Shown one piece after another: positions 11,395-21,667 of a stretch of 64,000 bases of DNA (position 1 is the stretch's first letter; each line of letters opens with the position of its first letter). Under the pieces are notes generated by a model. It saw only the letters and a program-made list of their open reading frames with translations, made no database searches and was not told the origin of the DNA. Source of the DNA: Spraguea lophii (Eukaryota > Microsporidia > Spragueidae); NCBI GenBank assembly GCA_001887945.1, contig LDOQ01000005.1:62001-126000 (forward strand), in the 5' to 3' direction. The position numbers were made by a program, and so were the translations under genes.

Positions 11395-11994
11395 ATTATC
11401 TTGTGGTTGATATTGAAAATAACCTTTAAAATAGATTCTTTAAAACTTTTTCGTGATAAAAAAATATTATTTTATTTACAATATCTCAAAATATAATTAT
11501 AATTGATTTATTCAGACACGGAAGATGTTCTCTGATAAGATCCCTGTAAAATATAGATTTTGATTCTTTAATATTAAATCCAAGGTCTAGAGTAATTCTT
11601 TTATAATTAAAATTTTCCTTTATAAATAGATTATGAAGTAAAAGAGTCATTGAAACTCCAGTCTTATTTAATAACCATATCTGTAAAATTTAAAAAATGT
11701 ATTTTTGAACCAATCATATTTTGATTTATATAAAAAACATCAAATACATTCGAAAAAAATTTATGTTGTAATTATTCTTTAACTTTATTATAATAATTAT
11801 TAATAAGTTAAAGAACTTATTAATATAATATAAATCAAGAATAACAAGAATAAAAATAATATATTATAATATAAAACAATGTAATAATAATAATATAAAT
11901 CAAAATAAAAAGAAACAATAATTAAAATATGTTTAAAAAAAGTTTCAAATTTTCATATTCTAGTTTTAAAAGTAAATTTTAAAAATAAAATTTT
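11395..11994. other. Upstream region of the helicase gene
   Basis: About 600 bases of AT-rich DNA between a SINE copy and the helicase gene. No gene, RNA or clear repeat was recognised. Confidence 0.4.
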
Positions 11995-11997
11995 ATG

Positions 11998-12000
11998 CCC
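11998..12000 (+). promoter_or_regulatory. CCC start motif within ATG-CCC-TCA-ATG
   Basis: The CCC lies between two in-frame ATGs of the helicase gene. In other genes of the window the block CCC-T-(T/C/-)-A stands directly before the used ATG, which favours the second ATG, at 12004, as the true start. Confidence 0.45.
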
Positions 12001-12003
12001 TCA

Positions 12004-15000
12004 ATGAATTACATCTCCACAGAAATTACATCGAATTTTTCTGGTATGAACAACATTATTATAGATGGTAATGGTCTTATACATTACATCATAGATACAT
12101 TTAACTTAAACTTACAAAATATTCCATCAGAAACATTTATAAATTATATAGATTTTCTTATAGAAAATACCGTTGCATTAAATTTTAAAATATTTTTTAT
12201 GCAACCAAGTTCTTTGGAGGAAGAAGTGATAATAAAACAGATAATATGTAAATTTAAAAATATAATTATAATAGAAAATGTAGAAAGAGAGATATTTAAA
12301 TCTCCATTACTTATTTCATATAAAAATGATGATATGATAAAATATTACAATAAAAAAGGTATATGCACTGCAACATTAAATGAAATAGAATTCAATTATC
12401 CGCATATTTTTGTTTTTATTTATAAAAATAATGAGAATGAGATATTGGAAAGTGAGGTTGAAGAACATTATGAAAATATAGAAAAATATATTTATTCGGG
12501 TGGAAATATAAAAGAAATTAATGAGGAGGATAAAAATAAAATATTGGAAATTTATAAAAAAATAAATAATGGAAATTCAGAGGATAAATTATTTTGTTAT
12601 AATTTTATAATGAAAAATAAAGTTGATGAGAAAAAATATAAATTAAAACGAGAAATAATAAAAATTATTAATGGGTTAATAGAGGATGGTATAATAATTG
12701 ATGGAAGAATTATTCTTTATTGTGCTGTAAGTAATGGTTTAATAGAATTTTATGATGAGATAATGAAGAATATGGGTGTAGAAGATTGGATGGCAAGTGA
12801 AACTGATATTTCAGAAAGTAAAATGGTTGATGAATGGGTTGAAAGTGATGATTTGGTAGAGAAGGTTAGTGACATAAAATTAGATAATTCTAATGATTCG
12901 AATATATTTAAAATTGGTGAAAGTACGAGAGATTGTATGGAATTGGTGATACAAAGGAAGGATAAGCAGAAAAATGATAAAGGAAAACAGATATATTCTC
13001 AGAATTTAAAAAAGAGAGCAATGAGTTTATTTGATAATGAATTGTTGTATAGACCAATAACAAGGCAAAGTAAGACAAAGATGAAATATAGTAAAAAACA
13101 ATTAAAGATAATAGAAATGAATGAAGAAATACAAAGAAAAAAGGAAACTGAAAGAGATAGATTAAATCTTATATCATTTTATAACAAATATAAAGAAATG
13201 AGTAGAGAAGGGAAAAAAGAAGCTTTGAAGAAAATACATTCTAAAAGTATAATGGTGCAGGTGAATATTTTATTGTTGAAAATTGAATTTTATTATGATG
13301 AATGGGCATTAGAAAAAAGAAAACAAAAAATAGATGAGAGTGTATTAATACCATGTTATTTATCCATTCTAAAATATTTGGATGTTTATTCTAAGAATAA
13401 AAAAGCTTGTAAAAAGAGAGAAGTTGTTTATGTCTTTCAAAAATTGATAGATTGTGGTTTTGAATCAACGGCAAGAGAAATCCTGCTTCAAGAGGATTTC
13501 AAAAAAGAAAAAATCCTGGAAGAATTAAAATTTGAAAAAAATGGTTCTGAAAAGCCTAATGATTTAGATATTTACTTTCAAATGAAATATGCCGGTGATA
13601 AACTAAAAAGAAATCTTAATTCGAGGCCAGATCCTAGGGTTTTATTTGAACCTGATGAGTGGCAGATCAATCTTTTGGATATCGTAGATAAAAATATGAG
13701 TGCTGTAATTTCTACGCCTACTTCTTCTGGTAAAACTTTTATTTGTTTTTATGCGATAGAAAAAGTTTTAAGAGAGAGTGATAAAGATGTGGTGGTTTTC
13801 TGTCTTCCAACCAAAGCTTTGGCTAATCAAGTATCTGCTGATGTATATGCTAGATTCAATAGTAAAATATATTCTAAAAATGATATGACTCTTCAGGGAA
13901 TACTTATGAGAGATTATCAGATTTCAGAACAAAATTCCCAAGTACTCATAACAGTACCTCTAATGTTGGAAGCTTTATTGCTTACTAATCCTAAGAATAT
14001 TAAATATATTATTATAGATGAGATGCATGAAATATCAAATGAAGAGATGGGATCATATATTGAAAGAATTGTACATTTAGCACCATGTCCTTTGTTGGTA
14101 TTGTCAGCTACCTTGGGTAACCTAGATTATTTTTATAGTTGGATTAAAAACATAGAAAATAGCAAAGGAAGAGAATGTAAATTAATTCATCATAATGAAA
14201 GATATTGTGAGTTAAAGAATTATTTGTATAACAATAAAATCAATGAGATAAATCCTCTCTTCTCATTTGACATAGAAGATATTATAGAAAAATATAAAAA
14301 AGATGAAGATGGTATAAATCCATTAGGCTTTCTACCTGCTGATGTTCTTCAATTGTATTACACTTTATTCTCAGTGCTTACTAAAGATCAGAAACATATT
14401 ATTAAGAAATTAAGACCAAAGAATTTTTTTAAAAGCAATGTCATAAACAGATTGGATGTGAAAAATTATGAAAAATTTTTGATAGAAAATTTAAATTATT
14501 ATATAAAATCTAAAGAGATAGATTTAGAACAGGTAAGAGAATTTTATAATTCGTTGACAGAAGAAAGTTTTAATGTATCAAAAAATATAGACACTGATAT
14601 TTACAAGCAAATACTTCCATTGTTAAATATTTTAAAAACAGAAGAAAAGACACCATGTCTTGTTTTTAACATGGAAAGAGATATATGTAATAAACTAGCT
14701 TTGAGTGTATACACAGAATTGGAATACATGGATAACAAACAGAGTGATAAAACAAAGAAGAAAGATAAAATCCTAAAGGAGTTAAAAAGAGCTAGAGATG
14801 AAAAGAAGAAAGAAAAGGATTGGATAGAAGAAAGTATAAAAAATGAAGAAAATCTTGAAGCTTTGAGAGAGGAGAAGAAAAGTATAGAATATTGTTTTAT
14901 CAACCCTCTGGAAAAAGTGAGTGATTATGAATTAGAAGAACAGATCAAAATGCTTAAGAAAAATATTTCTGATCATAGATTCTTAGATATGCTTTATAGA

Positions 15001-16086
15001 GGAATAGGTGTTCATCATAATGGTATGCATAAAAAATATAGAGAGCTTGTAGAAATTCTGTTTAGAAAGAAACATTTAAATGTGGTATTTACTACAGAGA
15101 CCCTAAGTCTTGGAATAAATATGCCTTGTAGATCTGTGATATTTGCAGGTGATAATGTTAGATTAAATCCTATGAATTTTAGACAGATGGCTGGAAGAGC
15201 AGGAAGAAGAGGTTTTGATACAATAGGAAATGTTATCTTCTTAGGAATATCAGTCAATAAGATTAAGAATCTGTTATCCTCTAATATTCCTGATATACAA
15301 GGAAATTATTCTTTTATAAATTCTAATCTTCTGAATACGAAAAAAGAATTTTATGAAAGTTTAGTAAAATATCCTTTGGTCCAAACAGAAAAATCTTTGG
15401 TGGAAAAACAGATAAAGAAATTAATAGAAGATAATTTTATTTTAGAAATTAAAAATGAAGGAAATATTGCAGGAGATGATAATGAGTGTGATACATTCTG
15501 TTTAAAAGATTATAATTTAGGGTGTTTATCAGATCCTGTTATATCTAACAGAGAAAATGATCCTAATATGTTTATTCTTATGCAAATGTTAAAAAAAGGA
15601 ATAATTAATGCTGAATGGATATCTCCTTATGATTTTATAGAAATTTTATCTAATTTTTTTGCTGTGAAAAAAACATTGAATAAAGAAGTTAGTCTTCCTA
15701 CTCTCAGATACGAAATAGAAGAATTTATCAATGGAATAAATAATATTTATTTTGAAGAAGTTAAAGAGCAATATAATTCGAGATGTAAAAATTTAAGTGA
15801 TGAATGTGGTTATCCATTGCTGAGAATTAATTCTTTTTATAATTTTAACAAAGGTTTGAAAAATGATTATATTTTAAAATATTTCTCTTCAGGCAAGAGA
15901 GAGAAAGTGTATACTGAAAATGATATTAGTGAAGGAGAATTATGGAATGGATGTAATACAATTTATAATATCTTAAAGAGTTTGGTGGATATGTTTGATT
16001 ATTATGAAATGGATAAAGGTGCAAAGAAGAATATTGCTTATATAATGGAGATGTTTAAAAATAAGTTTGATCTTTTACATGCATAA
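12004..16086 (+). CDS. DDX60-like superfamily 2 RNA helicase
   Basis: About 1360 residues. The N-terminus (NNIIIDGNGLIHYIID...) looks like the PIN-like fold at the start of DDX60 proteins. The helicase core has TPTSSGKT (Walker A, about residues 571-578), CLPTKALANQV (motif Ia), DEMH (motif II, about 672-675), SAT (about 701-703) and QMAGRAGRRG (motif VI, about 1061-1070). Together with the WQ..LLDIVDKN..A block before motif I, these place it in the Ski2-like DDX60 group rather than Mtr4 or Brr2. A Lys/Glu-rich segment lies between the two RecA lobes. DDX60 relatives are cytosolic RNA helicases linked to RNA surveillance and translation; the substrate here is unknown. The start at 12004 is chosen because CCC precedes it; 11995 is the alternative. 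The gene stands alone on its strand between repeat-rich regions. Confidence 0.85.
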   Translation: MNYISTEITSNFSGMNNIIIDGNGLIHYIIDTFNLNLQNIPSETFINYIDFLIENTVALNFKIFFMQPSSLEEEVIIKQIICKFKNIIIIENVEREIFKSPLLISYKNDDMIKYYNKKGICTATLNEIEFNYPHIFVFIYKNNENEILESEVEEHYENIEKYIYSGGNIKEINEEDKNKILEIYKKINNGNSEDKLFCYNFIMKNKVDEKKYKLKREIIKIINGLIEDGIIIDGRIILYCAVSNGLIEFYDEIMKNMGVEDWMASETDISESKMVDEWVESDDLVEKVSDIKLDNSNDSNIFKIGESTRDCMELVIQRKDKQKNDKGKQIYSQNLKKRAMSLFDNELLYRPITRQSKTKMKYSKKQLKIIEMNEEIQRKKETERDRLNLISFYNKYKEMSREGKKEALKKIHSKSIMVQVNILLLKIEFYYDEWALEKRKQKIDESVLIPCYLSILKYLDVYSKNKKACKKREVVYVFQKLIDCGFESTAREILLQEDFKKEKILEELKFEKNGSEKPNDLDIYFQMKYAGDKLKRNLNSRPDPRVLFEPDEWQINLLDIVDKNMSAVISTPTSSGKTFICFYAIEKVLRESDKDVVVFCLPTKALANQVSADVYARFNSKIYSKNDMTLQGILMRDYQISEQNSQVLITVPLMLEALLLTNPKNIKYIIIDEMHEISNEEMGSYIERIVHLAPCPLLVLSATLGNLDYFYSWIKNIENSKGRECKLIHHNERYCELKNYLYNNKINEINPLFSFDIEDIIEKYKKDEDGINPLGFLPADVLQLYYTLFSVLTKDQKHIIKKLRPKNFFKSNVINRLDVKNYEKFLIENLNYYIKSKEIDLEQVREFYNSLTEESFNVSKNIDTDIYKQILPLLNILKTEEKTPCLVFNMERDICNKLALSVYTELEYMDNKQSDKTKKKDKILKELKRARDEKKKEKDWIEESIKNEENLEALREEKKSIEYCFINPLEKVSDYELEEQIKMLKKNISDHRFLDMLYRGIGVHHNGMHKKYRELVEILFRKKHLNVVFTTETLSLGINMPCRSVIFAGDNVRLNPMNFRQMAGRAGRRGFDTIGNVIFLGISVNKIKNLLSSNIPDIQGNYSFINSNLLNTKKEFYESLVKYPLVQTEKSLVEKQIKKLIEDNFILEIKNEGNIAGDDNECDTFCLKDYNLGCLSDPVISNRENDPNMFILMQMLKKGIINAEWISPYDFIEILSNFFAVKKTLNKEVSLPTLRYEIEEFINGINNIYFEEVKEQYNSRCKNLSDECGYPLLRINSFYNFNKGLKNDYILKYFSSGKREKVYTENDISEGELWNGCNTIYNILKSLVDMFDYYEMDKGAKKNIAYIMEMFKNKFDLLHA

Positions 16087-16339
16087 TTAAAAATTTATTT
16101 AATGAAATGGACGGTTAAGTTTTATTCAGATTTCTATGATATGTTCCAAGGCGTTCATAATACAAAATATTTGTTTTTGAAAAATATTTATGACCATTAA
16201 TTCTTTAAAGTATGTATTTAATTGTATATGAACTTTTTTATTACATATATACGTTAATTGTATCTTATTTTATAGTGTTAATCGCTAGATATTTATGTGC
16301 GGTGTATATAAACATTTTCAATAAAATCAATATTTTTTA
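16087..16339. other. Downstream spacer of the helicase gene
   Basis: AT-rich sequence with nothing recognised before the SINE fragment. The short open frames here and over the fragment have no independent support. Confidence 0.35.
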
Positions 16340-16592
16340 TTGGTGTAATATTGACCGAACCATTAATCCGTATAAAGATATAATTACACTAACTAAACAC
16401 TGTTTTAAGTAGTGTGGTCGAAATACAAACCATAGCTAATGTTAGAATATTAAATTTTACACCATTCAATAACCTTTCTTTTCTTCTTTTCGACCTTTTT
16501 TTATTCTTTTTTTTAAAATTCTTCAGAATGAAGAATTTGAATCCGCTGGGTCTGGGATCACCTTACGACTACTCAGCTACACAGTTTATGGA
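16340..16592 (-). mobile_element. SINE-like retroposon, 5'-half fragment
   Basis: The sequence aligns with the head half of the element at 20750-21250: a segment like CAGCTAAACACTACTTTAATC near 16395, the pyrimidine tract near 16475-16515, a decayed B box (read on plus as GAATTTGAATCCGC, 16533-16546), and the remains of the tRNA-like head to about 16590. The tail half is absent, so this piece was split after insertion rather than truncated during copying. Confidence 0.6.
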
Positions 16593-16875
16593 TTCCTGTT
16601 CTTGCAACTAATCCTCTTGAATGCGTATGATGGGTATATCCTGGGAGATAATGTCAAATATGATTTATGAAAATCAGTATGTATTACGGATCCTAGTAAA
16701 ATAAATTCTTTGAGGAATCTGAATAAATCACCATTGGGAATGAATGGTAAAAATGGCAGGAATTGTTTGCACTATGGACAACCGGTGTATCAATAACTTA
16801 CCCGTGTTTCAAAGTCTAATATTTCCGATATCATAATGCCTCGTAATCGTTATGGTTTCATAGAATGTATTATTA
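16593..16875. other. Spacer between two SINE copies
   Basis: No gene. It includes somewhat GC-richer sequence (16590-16850) that may be an older, unrecognised repeat fragment. Confidence 0.3.
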
Positions 16876-17357
16876 TTTTTTTTTATTAATGAAACTTTTA
16901 TTTATTAAAGTTTCCTGGTCGGTTGCGGCCTACCATGGCCTGTGACCTTCGGTTCCTCAAACGAATCTAAGCTTGTACTAACTGGTTTCGCTACAGATGT
17001 GCATTAATCTCATATTACCTTATGCACCAGGATGTTAGGATTTTGCGTCAGGTGCACGTCGCCGCCTCCGCCTAACCTTTAAGGAATTCCCGACTCTCTC
17101 GTTGTATAATATTGGTCGAGTCACAAATCAATACAAGAATTGCAATTACATCAGCTAAACACTACTTTAATCTAGTAATGGAGCGTCATGCGAGACACCG
17201 ATAATGCTACATTATCGAACCCTCCCCCATTCAACACTTTTTTTCTCTTCCTTCTACTTATTATTTCTTTTTTTTTGAAAATTTTTCTGGATGAGGGATT
17301 CGAACCCGCCAGGCTTGGGGTCTGGACCACCCCACTACCACTGGGCCAACGGGTCCG
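16876..17357 (-). mobile_element. SINE-like retroposon, full-length copy
   Basis: About 480 bp on the minus strand, aligning end to end with 20750-21250. The tRNA-like head lies at the high end. On the minus strand it has a perfect polymerase III A box TGGCCCAGTGG (17338-17348) and B box GGTTCGAATCC (17296-17306). The tRNA-unrelated body follows, then the 3' end GAAACTTTTATTTAT (plus-strand reading) and an A-rich tail (plus-strand T run 16876-16884). Its base composition is far more GC-rich than its surroundings. Flanking target-site duplications were not recognised, so it may be older than the copy at 20.7 kb. No protein is encoded; open frames over it are fortuitous. Confidence 0.85.
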
Positions 17358-18258
17358 ATAATAGGTGATTAAAAGATTTTCTCTTCCTCTGATAAAAAAT
17401 AAAATCATTTTTTTTGAAAAATAAACATTATTATAAAAAATTATTTCAAAAATAATCTACTTGTTTTGTTATAATTTAACAAGTTTATAAGTTTGTCTGG
17501 ATGTTAAAACAAATATATTTTAAAAAAACAACCCGTGTTTTTTACAAAAAATAAGAAATATGATTATTTTCAAAATATTGATCTTCATATACATTATTCT
17601 TTGTTATGACATATTTATTTTGTGTTTACTTCAAATAAATAAAAAAACTTTATACATAGATTATAAGAAATGCTTCTGTGTGAATCTCCATACAAATCTT
17701 AAGACTTTAAAACAATAGAAAAATAATTGAAGTGTGAAAATAAAATGTATTTTATATGTAATTATATGGATAGAAAAATGAAAATAATTACTTAAAAAAA
17801 TATTTATATTCTAAATTTTAAAAAAGAAATGAAAGAAATTTCTTTATTCTCTTGTTTATTAAATTTCATAAACAAAACTCGTATGTATCTATCCCTTTTA
17901 TAATGATTTATAGTATAAAAAAAAGGTCAAAAAAAATCATTTTTTTATTTTTTTATTTAAATTTCAAACTAAAATAAAAAATTCAAAAATATGTCTTTCA
18001 TAAAATATTTTATTCAATTTAATACATTTTTCTGTATTTTGCCTTCGTAATAAAACCAAGAAGATTATTTTTGTTCTAAATATTAAAAAATTATTCATTT
18101 AAGTCATTAACAAAACAATACTATATATAGTAAGAAAAAATAACATTTAAATTAAAATATATAAATAGAAATAAAAATATATATATGTAAAGATCTCATA
18201 AAAAAATCTTATTTCTGTCAAATTAAAATATAAATATCTTGGGGGCTTCTACACAGCA
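17358..18258. other. Intergenic DNA upstream of the GATA-factor gene
   Basis: About 900 bases of very AT-rich DNA with long A and T runs. A GGGGG run at 18241-18245 lies 13 bases before the ATG of the GATA-factor gene. No other feature is seen. Confidence 0.4.
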
Positions 18259-19188
18259 ATGGCGGTGAACAATGATCAATCTAATGATAATACGAATAAA
18301 CAACAAAACATTAGAAATAAACTGAAAGAACCTTCCTTATTTGAGGCTGTTGAGGTTGTTAGTCTTTTTTTGGATTCTTTGTTGTTTCTACATTGTAAAA
18401 CAGGTTATTCACCACCAAGGTTTAATCATATGAAATGTATGGAGCTGTATGCAATAAAAATCTTTATAAAAACACTAAGGGCAAACATGAGAAGCGTGCA
18501 TTATTATGAAAATACCAAATGTATGTTTGTTAGACTTGTTTATATTATAAGGTCGGGGAATATACATGAGATATGCAATTGTTTATACAATAGTCCAAAA
18601 TTCATGGAAAATGTGCGGTTTTTTATGGGCGGCAGCTATAATATGATGAATCTAATTAATTTTATGACAAGATTGAGAGGAATTGAAAAAAACATAAGGT
18701 ATAATCAAAATACTAATCAATTTAATGAAGATGATATAATTTCAAAAGGTACATATGATATTAATAAGTTTGTTGACGAAAAACAAAATTCTCATGAAAT
18801 AAATATAAGCGGTGGTCGTTATTTAAATAGCTATGATAATAATAATTCAATTTATGAGAATATTCAAAATTTATTATTTTCACATGCTGGTAAACGTGGC
18901 AATGCCCCACATCCAACAAAAGAAATCTTTTCGAATCCAGTTGAGAATTATAGTTCAAAATGTATTAAAAAGTCTATACATGAAATTCGTGGACGGAATA
19001 ATAGCCAATTAAAGAGCACAATTGCGAATGTTAAAAAAACATCATACAAGAAAAGGAAGAAAAGAGAATGTTTTCTTTGTGGGGCAAAGAAATCTCCGGC
19101 TTGGCGAATTCTAGAAAACAAACAAGTTTGTAATGCGTGTGGATTATACTATAAGGGTAAGAACAAAAATAATAGAGGCTTTAGATAA
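18259..19188 (+). CDS. GATA-type zinc-finger transcription factor
   Basis: A 309-residue protein. The C-terminal 39 residues carry one GATA finger: C271-x2-C274, a 16-residue loop containing PAW, then C-N-A-C-G-L-Y, followed by a basic K/R/N tail. The classical spacing is 17-18 between the cysteine pairs, so this finger is one residue short. The N-terminal 130 residues are hydrophobic and Cys/Met-containing without a known domain; the middle is Asn/Ser-rich and probably disordered. GATA factors are nuclear DNA-binding regulators that recognise (A/T)GATA(A/G); the targets here are unknown. No CCC motif precedes the ATG; a GGGGG run does. The gene lies between two SINE copies about 4 kb apart on the minus strand. 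Confidence 0.85.
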   Translation: MAVNNDQSNDNTNKQQNIRNKLKEPSLFEAVEVVSLFLDSLLFLHCKTGYSPPRFNHMKCMELYAIKIFIKTLRANMRSVHYYENTKCMFVRLVYIIRSGNIHEICNCLYNSPKFMENVRFFMGGSYNMMNLINFMTRLRGIEKNIRYNQNTNQFNEDDIISKGTYDINKFVDEKQNSHEINISGGRYLNSYDNNNSIYENIQNLLFSHAGKRGNAPHPTKEIFSNPVENYSSKCIKKSIHEIRGRNNSQLKSTIANVKKTSYKKRKKRECFLCGAKKSPAWRILENKQVCNACGLYYKGKNKNNRGFR

Positions 19189-20749
19189 TATATTCAAAAA
19201 TTATCAAATATTAATTAAGTAAAAATTTTAAATAAACGATTTTTTACCCTATGTTCGAAGAAAAATAATTAGAAAACTCGTAAACAAAACTTATTAAACC
19301 TCAAAAAACGATAAAATCTTATTGCATATAATAAAGTAAATGCATATCGATAAAAATATATTGTGTGCACCGATCGAATTAGATCATTATATTTCGACTG
19401 TCTTTGAATACTTAATAGTATTTTAACAAAAGTAATATATTCGAAAAATAAACATTAGTCAATGGTATTTAAAACAAAAAACCAAACAGTTAATGGGTTT
19501 CTGTCACAAAAACAACAATCTTATTTTTAACTTTGATTCTTTTCTTGGATATCAAGTTTTTATCTTTTAGGTATGAATACAAATGCTCAAAATGCGTTTA
19601 TAACAAATTAAAATTATAGCATATTCATAAAAATCTAATTCCATCGACCTGGTTATATAACAAATCGTAATATAGTTTTTCAATATATATACAAATATTT
19701 TATAGTTATTTTGCATATAATAAACATATTTTGATCAAATCATTCATATTATTTATATTTTCTAATCGATTTCATAATTTTAACTATATAATTCATGGAA
19801 TTTATTTTTGAAATCATAATGGATCTTTTATATTCCTAGCGCCGTTATCTTTTTGGATGGGTACGTTATATTTCAACGACATTAAATAGTCGGTATTGTA
19901 TATTCCATATTTCTGCATTTTGCATGTTTTAAACAGTAAGCGTAATCGTTTGGTTCCTATTTAACATCAGATATGATAGAGAATTGGCATAACAATCTAA
20001 GGTATTATAATTTGTTCAAATATGGTAAGTCTTTTATTTTGTCAAAAATATATTAATAAATTACAGTGTTTATAAATTCTCAAAGTATTTCTCATGTTAA
20101 ATTTTCTTTATGAATTCTATTATTCCTTCCTTTTTATCATAATTTATCTTGTCCCATTATATTGATTTTTTTATATAAAAATAGAAAAATATATATTGCT
20201 TTAGTTCTACACATATACAATTTAATTTTATTCCTGTAAATTTAATTACGTTATCATTTTTCTTGTCACTAATTGATTTTTTTTCTAAATACGTCTAATT
20301 AGTTACAAATACGAATCATGTTAAAATGACAACTAATTAAATAATGTATTATCTATTATAATTCTTCTTTGTGATGATAAATACGTATAATTTCAAAATA
20401 TTTATGAAAAAAAGAAGGAATAAATGAACAACTGTTTAAAAAAACAGAAAATTATAATATAATTCTTCTTTTCTGACAAAAAGTAAGATGTTACATTTAT
20501 TTCTATTGGCATTAATGGATATTTTCCACATCATAAGATGATAAAATCTTTTGCTCTTATTAGAGGTTGATGACTAATTATTATTTGTCCCAACGGTTAA
20601 AAAAATAAATTTTAAGGTAAAATTACATAACCATTTTTAATTATAAAAAATATTTATTTATTAAAAGTTTTATGTTCATTAAATACATGGTATTTTAATT
20701 CATTATTTATAAGTTACAGGTTTTTATTTAATTTGAAATTTCTTCATTT
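19189..20749. other. Intergenic DNA, no gene seen
   Basis: About 1.5 kb downstream of the GATA gene. It is AT-rich throughout. No RNA gene, repeat copy or convincing open frame was found apart from the left copy of the target-site duplication at its right end (20734-20749). Confidence 0.4.
20734..20749. repeat. Target-site duplication, left copy
   Basis: TGAAATTTCTTCATTT, identical over 16 bases to 21251-21266 at the other end of the SINE. The left copy abuts the A-rich tail and the right copy abuts the tRNA-like head. This is the hallmark of target-primed reverse transcription. Confidence 0.9.
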
Positions 20750-21250
20750 TTTTTTTACGAATGAAACTTTTATTTATCAAAGCTTCCTGGCCGGTTGCGG
20801 CCTACCATGGTCTGTGACCTTCGGTTCCTCGAGCGACATTAAACTTGTACTAACTGGTTTCGCTACAGATATGCATTAATCTCATCTTACCTTATGCTCC
20901 AGAGTGTTAGGATTTTGCGTATGGTGCGCGTCGCCGCCCCCACTTCCAGCTCTTAAGGAATTCCCAGCCTCTTTCGTTGCATAGTATTGGCCGAGTCACT
21001 AATCAATACAGGGATTGCAACTACATCAGCTAAACACTACTTTAATCTAGTAGCGGGGCCGTCATACAAAGCACAGCTATGCTGTGCTATCGAAACCTCA
21101 CCCACTCAACAACCTTTTTTCTTCTCTTCTGCATTTATTATTATTTTATCTTATTTTTTTTTGTTTTGAAAACTTTTTCTGGATGAGGGATTCGAACCCG
21201 CCAGGCTTGGGGTTTGGTTACCACCCCACGACCACTGGGCCAGGCGGGAC
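20750..21250 (-). mobile_element. tRNA-derived SINE-like retroposon, complete, with 16-bp target-site duplication
   Basis: The best-preserved copy. On the minus strand it starts at 21250 with a tRNA-like head. This has an A box TGGCCCAGTGG (21233-21243) and a B box GGTTCGAATCC (plus-strand reading near 21189-21199). A pyrimidine/purine-asymmetric stretch follows, then a unique body with the CCGGTTGCGGCC segment (plus strand near 20790), and it ends in an A-rich tail at 20750-20757. A perfect 16-bp direct repeat flanks it. The A and B boxes would let polymerase III transcribe it from within. It encodes no protein and would need a LINE reverse transcriptase in trans; none is visible in this window. 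The parental tRNA could not be identified. It is inserted into one arm of an inverted repeat. Confidence 0.92.
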
Positions 21251-21266
21251 TGAAATTTCTTCATTT
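21251..21266. repeat. Target-site duplication, right copy
   Basis: TGAAATTTCTTCATTT, identical to 20734-20749, directly next to the tRNA-like head of the SINE. Confidence 0.9.
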
Positions 21267-21290
21267 CAATTTCATCCTCAAAAAACAAGT
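21254..21290. repeat. Inverted repeat, left arm
   Basis: This arm, which starts inside the target-site duplication and ends ...CCTCAAAAAACAAGT, is nearly the reverse complement of 21573-21609. The two arms match with only a few mismatches around a 280-bp spacer. In coding terms both arms can be read as ISSFQF(H/D)PQKTS, so they may be fragments of a duplicated gene rather than a structural hairpin. Confidence 0.6.
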
Positions 21291-21572
21291 CTTTATTGTT
21301 TAATATAAAAAAATAGTTACTAAAATAAGAAGGCTGATTATTCACAAGGACACGAATAAATACCTTAATATTATCTAGCATATTCACACGTTTAACATCT
21401 TTTTATCTTTTTTATCCATTTTACTTTTATATTTCAATATTTTAAAAATAATTTTAAGAATATTTATTTTAATTCAAATTATGATAAAAATATCATTAAT
21501 GGTTTTATTTAATTCGGAGTTTTGAATATCACATTTTTTTTGATTAATCATTTTTTTGTATTGATTATAAGA

Positions 21573-21609
21573 ACTTGTTTTTTGAGGATCAAATTGGAAT
21601 GAAGAAATT
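21573..21609. repeat. Inverted repeat, right arm
   Basis: The partner of 21254-21290, ACTTGTTTTTTGAGGAT and onward. A 70-codon open frame on the minus strand (21474-21686) spans it but has no other support and is not called as a gene. Confidence 0.6.
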
Positions 21610-21667
21610 CCAAATTGAATCAAAGAAAATATAAAATTGAAATAAGAATCTTGTAAGCCATTTAAAA

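Noticed and set aside
17281..17357. A possible genuine tRNA gene on the minus strand
   Set aside because: A and B boxes are perfect but the acceptor and T stems do not close into a normal cloverleaf, and the sequence is repeated with a 400-bp body and A tail, so it is the head of a SINE.
17172..17408. 78-codon open frame on the minus strand
   Set aside because: It lies over the tRNA-like head of a SINE copy; the reading follows the A and B boxes and the flanking spacer, and similar frames appear over other copies only because the DNA is repeated.
20987..21387. Three overlapping open frames of 60-78 codons on both strands
   Set aside because: They cover the SINE, its target-site duplication and flank; no start signal and no protein similarity.
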